From Branchiostoma floridae (Eukaryota > Chordata > Leptocardii > Amphioxiformes > Branchiostomatidae): a stretch of DNA of 64,000 nucleotides. The notes under the pieces were generated by a model. That model saw only the letters and a program-made list of their open reading frames with translations, searched no databases and was not told the origin of the DNA. Positions 58,386 through 64,000 of this stretch are shown one piece after another. Numbering within the stretch: position 1 is the first letter of the stretch; every line of letters starts with the position of its first letter. The stretch lies in NCBI RefSeq assembly GCF_000003815.2, contig NC_049996.1, positions 13,801,297-13,865,296 of the forward strand. Direction: 5' to 3'. The position numbers were made by a program, and so were the translations under genes.

Positions 58386-61300
58386 CTAAGAAGCTTGACA
58401 GATGTATCTTTGGCTAGAATTGCATCCAGTATCGTCCCACATATGGGTACCAGTACGCTCTGACCAGTACTGTACACACATTGATGGTGATGACCACCAT
58501 GCGGTACCCCAGAAAGAAGACACCGTTGGCTCTTCTGGATTCCATCCCTAACCAAAACAAAGTTAGTTCAATGTCAAGAAAGTAACCTGACCCAATTATC
58601 TTTCAACTGGGCGTATCCGTTTCTATAACCCAGTTCTCGGATTAAGTAATNNNNNNNNNNNNNNNNNNNNNNNNNNNNNNNNNNNNNNNNNNNNNNNNNN
58701 NNNNNNNNNNNNNNNNNNNNNNNNNNNNNNNNNNNNNNNNNNNNNNNNNNNNNNNNNNNNNNNNNNNNNNNNNNNNNNNNNNNNNNNNNNNNNNNNNNNN
58801 NNNNNNNNNNNNNNNNNNNNNNNNNNNNNNNNNNNNNNNNNNNNNNNNNNNNNNNNNNNNNNNNNNNNNNNNNNNNNNNNNNNTATTTCAAGAAATTTAC
58901 AAAATACACTTCTTACTCCATATTTCATGGAGTAAAAAGTCTCCGAATGTCGGCCCTGGGAAAGGCACCCAGGTGAAAATGAGTACCTAGCTTCGCATAG
59001 GGTCGTCTCTCGGATAGGACGTTAAATGGAGGTCCCGTGTTTGGGGAAAGCAACAACCTACGTACGTTAAAGAACCCAGCACACCTTTCGAAAAAGAGTA
59101 AGGGCATGCCCGGGGGAGCCCCGGTGTGAAGTTGGCAATTCAATTTGAATCCCTGTCTTGTATGCAGCCTAACGAAAGGGTACATCACACCATAAGGTGT
59201 GATGTATAACCCCATCGATGCTGTATAACACCGTATGTCTCGACTACTACTGTGCTACTACTACTACTACCACTACTACTACGTGTTAACATACCTTGTA
59301 GTCATGCTTTCCCAATGTAGACCCATCTGACCATTCCCAGCTGATGGTTATGCCACGGCGTTCCTTCAGACCGATCCAGAAGACAGCAGACCTTCCAAAC
59401 TTGCTGACCCAGTTTCTCAGCGAGACGTCCAACTCCCTCGTCTTGGGCATGGCTAGCGTTGCTCCCTCCCTCTCACAGGCAGCCTGGGCGGCATCGTGGT
59501 TCTTGTTGTCGCGAGAAACCCGGAAGCAGGTTTGAGCAAGCAATTGGTAGCCATTTCTGCATTCAGCTGAAAGTGCCACATAGGACTTTTAATCATGATT
59601 TATTAACTGGACTCCAGTATCTGATTAAAAGCCTGGTATTACCACTCTTTAATCAACGCTCTAGAGATGACATGTTACAAAGATTATTGGGCATTTCTTC
59701 TCTATATAACCTACCTCTACATGTTGGTGATCCTCCGCTCCAAGTCCCGTCAGAACGACAGGTACGTGTAGAAGTACCGACCAGCTTGTATCCTGGGTCA
59801 CAGGCGAAGGTGGTCACGTCTCCGTAGGAGTTGGAGCCAGTCACGGCACCATTTGCTGGGGGTGGCAGCTTTGAACACTGAGGTGCGGTTGTCACCTTGA
59901 ACAGTGTGGTTGTCACTTGTGGCGGGGTGGTTGTCATCCATGGCAGTGTGGTTGTTACCTGTGGCAAGGTGGTTGTCACCTTCGGCGGTGTGGTTGTAAC
60001 CTGTGGCAGTGCGGTTTTAATCTTTGCCAGTGCTGTTGTCACGTGTGACATCTGTGGCAGTGTAGTTGTCACCTCTGGCAGTGTGGCTGTCACCTGTGGC
60101 AGTGTGGTTGTCACCTGTGGCAGTGTGGTTGTCACCTGTGGCAGCTTGGTTGTCACCTGTGGCAGTGTGGTTGTCACCTGTGGCAGTTTAGTTGTCGCCT
60201 TTGGGCGGTGTGGTGGTGATCTGTGACAGTGCGGTCGTCACCTTCTGCGGTGTGGCTGTCACCTGTGGCAGTGCGGTTGTCACCTGTGACATTGTATCTG
60301 TCACCTTCTGCGGTGTGGTTGTCACCTGTGACAGTGCGGTTGTCATCTGTGGCAGTGTAGTTGTCATCTTTGGCACTGTGGTTGTCATCTGTGGCAGTGT
60401 GGTTGTCATCTGTGGCAGTGTGGTTGTCATCTTTGGTAGTGTAGTTGTCATCTGTGGCAGTGTTGTTGCCATCTGTGGCAGCGCGATTGTCATCTGTGGG
60501 AGTGTGGTTGTCATCTGTGGGAGTGTGGTTGTCATCTGTGGGAGTGTGGTTGTCATCTGTGGCAGTGTGATTGTCACCTGTGGCAGTTTGGTTGTCACCT
60601 GTGGCAGTTTGGTTGTCACCTGTGGCAGTTTGGTTGTCATCTGTGGCAGTGTGGTTGTCATCTGTGGCAGTTTGGTTGTCACCTGTGGCAGTGTGGTCGT
60701 CATCTGTGGCAGTGTGGTTGTCATCTTTGGCAGTTTGGTCGTCGGCTGTGGCGATGTAGTTGTCAACCAGACCAGTGTGGTTGTCGCCAGAGGCATCGTG
60801 GTTGTTACAACATCATTACTGTTGGTCTGTGGGGGTAAGCCAAACATAAGGAATTCTGATGGTATCTTTTCTGCACTTCTCCTTCCAGAGCAAATATGTG
60901 AAACCAAATTAGGCGAGATTCATAATCACTTACTTGAGCTGTAGTTATCGACATGCTCTCCGATGATGTTGCTGTTCCGGTTGATGGTTGAAGCATGCTG
61001 GTTACCAGATGCAGACTGGTTTTAGACAAGTCGGTATTTGTGACAACAAATGGCGGATTTGTAAAAGCGGCTGGTTGGTAGGCTGCAGTTACGTTGGGAC
61101 TTGTCACAGGGTTAGCTGTAGTCCAATTGCCTCGATTTGCCATCACAAATGGCTATAAAAATAGAGAAATCAAAATACATATCAAGGGTAAATCAACAAC
61201 ATACATGTTTCTTTGGACGAGCAGTAATGCAACACCACTGCTTGGCCACCTAGATCCAACTCTTAGGATCCGTGGCCCTGAGTTCGATCCCAGGGTCGGC

Positions 61301-62956
61301 TTATCTAGGACGTGTTGTACGGAATTTATTCATGAAGGAAAAAAGGAAAAATTGGTGGATGGAAAGATCATTTTCAAGCTCTTGGTCATACTAATCTTTG
61401 TGGCCTGTGTTTGATTAATTAACATAATTAATTTCAAAATCACAAAGGACGCACTGACTAGTTTCAAAGTCTCAGACTTACTTTTTGTATGTCAGTTTGT
61501 CCTCCCAGTGTGGCAGTGAGATGCACGACGATACCGGCCCCCGTGCCTAAAATGGCGGCCACTGCAACAGTGATGATAATCAACAAACGGAAGCGGCGAA
61601 ACACCTTCTTGCAGTTTGTAGCAAACCCGGAAGTGCTTTCTGCATCGTTAGTTTCTGTGAAAAACCAACAATACATTGTGCAAATCAAACATTGTTTCTT
61701 ATCATAATGACTATATGTTAAAAGCGTTAATTTCTTGCTTTCCTTCGGTGCATACGGTGTCATGAGACATGGTTGGTTCCTAAAGTCACCAAATAAAACA
61801 ACGAGTTCCCTTCGCTCACTCGATGGATTATGAGGTTTTTATGGAAACCAGACTTCAGGGTGGGCCATTTTATCTATTATTATTAAAGAAAGAACTACGA
61901 AAAACGTGTGTTAGGATTAGTTGGACTGCATGCAGCACACATAAGAAATGTTACTTAGAATCCACTGGATGATGCCTTTTTTTACAAATGCTATCTTACA
62001 ATAAATGAGTTGCAATGATTTGTAACATGATCTTAAACAACAAACCTCCGTTTTTGTTTTGTCGGAAGGCACCAGGTACATACGTTCCATCATCCGTATG
62101 ACCAGGAATGTTGGAGTCTTTGGTTTCGGGAGCTGCGTCGTCCGTCTCTAATGTATCTGGTTGCTCCCGTAGTTTGACGATTTCCTCCTTGTCCACAAAG
62201 TTGTACACATTGCTGGACCTAGTACCATGGTCCTTCTGGTTGTAAGCCGTCGCAACAGTTCCAGTTTCCTTTCCTTTGGGAGATTATATGAGAATATGAA
62301 CATCTATCTGAATACTTCTAATACATTCTGCGAATTGATAATTGCTAGTGGGTACGGGTAGGGAATAGCAAAAAAAGGAGCAAAGTTAAGTGACAAATAG
62401 TGGCTTCTTTTTGTGCTGCAGGCAAACGTCCACTTTTGGTATACTAGTATCTTGATAGATGCTGAATATGTCATCTTAAACTTATAGATTTTGTAAACTC
62501 AGTACATGTATGTACTTGAATACAAAAAAAACACACATAACATTTAGCAGTTCCTTAAGCGGCCACGACATTACTGTGGATTTATAAAGGTACTGTCTTT
62601 CCTATGTATAGAAAGGTACAGGGCTGTCATATGAAGAGGTTAACGTTATTCATTTCATTCGTGTTATTTGCTACACTAAGTACAGGTGCCCTACTCTTTG
62701 CGACAGCAAAGTTAAACATTTCATATTAGCAGACAACTACAACTTAAGCCAACCTTATCCTGACTGAAAACGAATAGGTTATAGGACTGATCCACGAATC
62801 AAAGGTGTTGGGTTGGGGGCAAATGTATCCGCACTTTACGATTTCTTCACCTGTAATGGTGTTTTGGAATGGAAGTGGTGGCAACGGGCGACGGGCTTTG
62901 TTGTCTCCACCGTGAGCCATATGATCAAGATGCGGATCTTTTTCAGTTGTGCGCAT
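58386..62956 (-). CDS. R7: receptor paralogue with a very long repeat-coded stalk, broken by one extra base
   Basis: Exons: A 62851-62956 (or to 62970 if spliced from an upstream exon), C 62046-62273, TM 61482-61654, stalk 60934-61152, mucin+sushi 59715-60826, lectin-1 59295-59566, lectin-2 58386-58547 (TAG). The start is taken at MRTTEKDPHLDHMAHGGDNK by homology with R2 and R3. The mucin+sushi exon is 1112 nt, one more than its phases allow. The extra base is in a CCGCCC run near 60199-60204, after which the frame meets a stop. All other joins are in phase, and without that base the total is 757 codons. Tail motifs are RPLPPLP, VYNFVDKEEIVKLREQ and TYVPGAF. The helix is LLIIITVAVAAILGTGAGIVV. 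Lectin-2 reads GWNPEEPT, a 16-residue loop, CVQYW and WDDTGC. The intron between the lectin exons holds a gap and a SINE-like element. Confidence 0.75.
58651..58883. other. Assembly gap in R7 lectin intron (233 N)
   Basis: Intronic, between lectin-2 and the SINE-like element. Confidence 0.95.
58937..59215 (+). mobile_element. Second SINE-like copy, in R7 intron
   Basis: It shares GTACCTAGC, TCGGATAGGACGTTAAATGG and AGGTCCCGTGT with the R4 copy, then diverges. The 5' part is missing next to the gap at 58883. Confidence 0.55.
59243..59281. repeat. (CTA)n microsatellite beside R7 lectin-1 donor
   Basis: CTACTAC repeats with two interruptions, ending 14 bp before the exon. Confidence 0.9.
59890..60800 (-). 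repeat. R7 coding minisatellite, 21-bp unit, roughly 40 copies
   Basis: On the plus strand the unit is a variant of GTTGTCACCTGTGGCAGTGTG. Read on the minus strand it codes the seven-residue repeat TTTLPQV or TTTLPQM. It forms the Thr/Pro-rich, probably heavily O-glycosylated stalk of R7. Because 21 is a multiple of 3, long shadow ORFs also appear on the plus strand (VVVTCGS repeats). They are not genes. Confidence 0.95.
61225..61320 (+). mobile_element. Possible tRNA-derived SINE head
   Basis: GGCCCTGAGTTCGATCCCAGG resembles a B box, with a plausible A-box-like stretch about 35 bp before it. It sits between the TM and stalk exons of R7. No tRNA fold can be drawn, so it is not a tRNA gene. 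Confidence 0.35.
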
Positions 62957-62970
62957 CTTCGGCAAAGCAA

Positions 62971-64000
62971 CTAAAGGGCAAAGCATAGATATGGATATGG
63001 TCATAACGTATTTTTAGCAGAAAATTGGACAAGATTCACTAGGGCAAAATACACACGCTTAACCGGAACGGTCATTGCATCCCGATCGCGCGCGATCCCC
63101 ATTCGTAATGATACGGCTATACAGACTTGATTTTGTAGATAAACATAACACCACGTGAACAAATAATGTATTCAGTACACCGACATAAAAAAAACAGTAA
63201 CTCAATAAACTCAAATCAGTATCCAAACAGAAAAAAAATACTTATGTCTGCATCCAACTTTATCCTGACTGTAAAAGAATAGGACTGTTCCACAAATCCA
63301 AGACATCGGGGTGAATACAGTATTTATTTATTAAACTTTACAGAAAAAGTTCTGCAAGGTGTGGGCAACAGGATGATTTAACCGTCCTTTACAGAACCCA
63401 CACCTCCAGCACAGTAAAGACATATATAGTATATTGAACTATATTTGGATAGTCTAGNNNNNNNNNNNNNNNNNNNNNNNNNNNNNNNNNNNNNNNNNNN
63501 NNNNNNNNNNNNNNNNNNNNNNNNNNNNNNNNNNNNNNNNNNNNNNNNNNNNNNNNNNNNNNNNNNNNNNNNNNNNNNNNNNNNNNNNNNNNNNNNNNNN
63601 NNNNNNNNNNNNNNNNNNNNNNNNNNNNNNNNNNNNNNNNNNNNNNNNNNNNNNNNNNNNNNNNNNNNNNNNNNNNNNNNNNNNNNNNNNNNNNNNNNNN
63701 NNNNNNNNNNNNNNNNNNNCTCAACTTCAAACTTAATTAAAACTTGATTAACTATTGATTAATCAACATTGCAGTCCCTGTCGCAACAGTGAGACTGGGT
63801 TGCATTGATTTTCATTACATCATCAACTGGAACGAAAATTGTATCACAATAAGTCTGTAGACAAGGTAAAGAAGACATTCATAACACCACGTGAACAAAT
63901 AATGACCTGAAATGCATTCAGTTCACTCACATAAACATAACAGCAACCAAACAGAATCACTATTTTATTTATTGGTATGGCTGTACTGAACACACAGCCA
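62971..64000. other. Upstream of R7, with a gap
   Basis: Two copies of a stretch containing CACCACGTGAACAAATAATG (63150 and 63890) and repeats of GGACTGTTCCACAAATCCAAG (63280, compare 62790) resemble the introns around R6 A exons. Further tail cassettes of R7 may lie in the gap (63458-63719) or to the right. No exon was identified. Confidence 0.5.
63458..63719. other. Assembly gap upstream of R7 (262 N)
   Basis: Lies where another tail cassette could be expected from the surrounding repeats. Confidence 0.95.

Noticed and set aside
60192-60944. Long plus-strand ORF of VVVTCGS repeats (also 25647-26052, 16104-16439)
   Set aside because: Shadow of the 21-bp coding minisatellite. The opposite strand fits sushi, stalk and splice signals; this one has no domain or exon context.

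Overview
The window looks like nuclear DNA of an invertebrate chordate, most likely amphioxus (Branchiostoma). It is AT-rich and intron-rich, carries truncated LINEs, SINE-like elements and MITEs, and has four runs of N (47419-47688, 56443-56542, 58651-58883, 63458-63719). The species call is inference from the sushi/C-type-lectin expansion and the repeat types. No search was run.

The content is a head-to-tail array of seven related genes, all on the minus strand. I name them R1 to R7 from left to right: R1 1-3030 (runs off the left edge), R2 6024-9617, R3 13719-20297, R4 23401-29024, R5 32125-35199, R6 40031-51824 and R7 58386-62956. I joined exons by hand from GT-AG boundaries and phase. 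R3 (792 aa) and R2 (489 aa) close into uninterrupted reading frames. R1 is open as far as it goes. R4 and R7 each break by one base. R5 has lost its 5' exons. R6 is interrupted by a gap and has a LINE beside its first recognisable exon.

The encoded protein is a type II membrane receptor. In order it has an N-terminal cytoplasmic tail, one transmembrane helix, a Ser/Thr stalk, a mucin-like stalk coded by a 21-bp repeat (seven-residue unit TTTLPQV) with a sushi (CCP) domain in the same exon, zero to eleven further sushi exons, and a C-terminal C-type lectin domain split over two exons. The tail is built from shuffled cassettes on phase 1-1 exons: A or A' (SH3-ligand core RPLPPLP), B (YNYI-D-K/R-DEINKLRQ), C ([15 protein letters not shown] plus YVPGA) and D (MYVPGAF). 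The cassette series is A-B-A'-C-D in R1 and R3, A-C in R2 and R7, and three A copies in R6. The lectin loop next to the EP(x) motif varies strongly between paralogues while its flanks stay fixed. This suggests surface receptors with a conserved signalling tail and a diversifying ligand site.

Upstream of the start codon R1, R2 and R3 share an ATGCAAAT octamer and a CACGTG E-box exactly 16 nt apart. In R6 an octamer lies beyond a 1.3-kb LINE. The spacers between genes are also duplicated and contain LINE remnants, MITEs with 9-bp target-site duplications, other inverted-repeat elements and one relic lectin exon. I see no tRNA, rRNA or CRISPR features.
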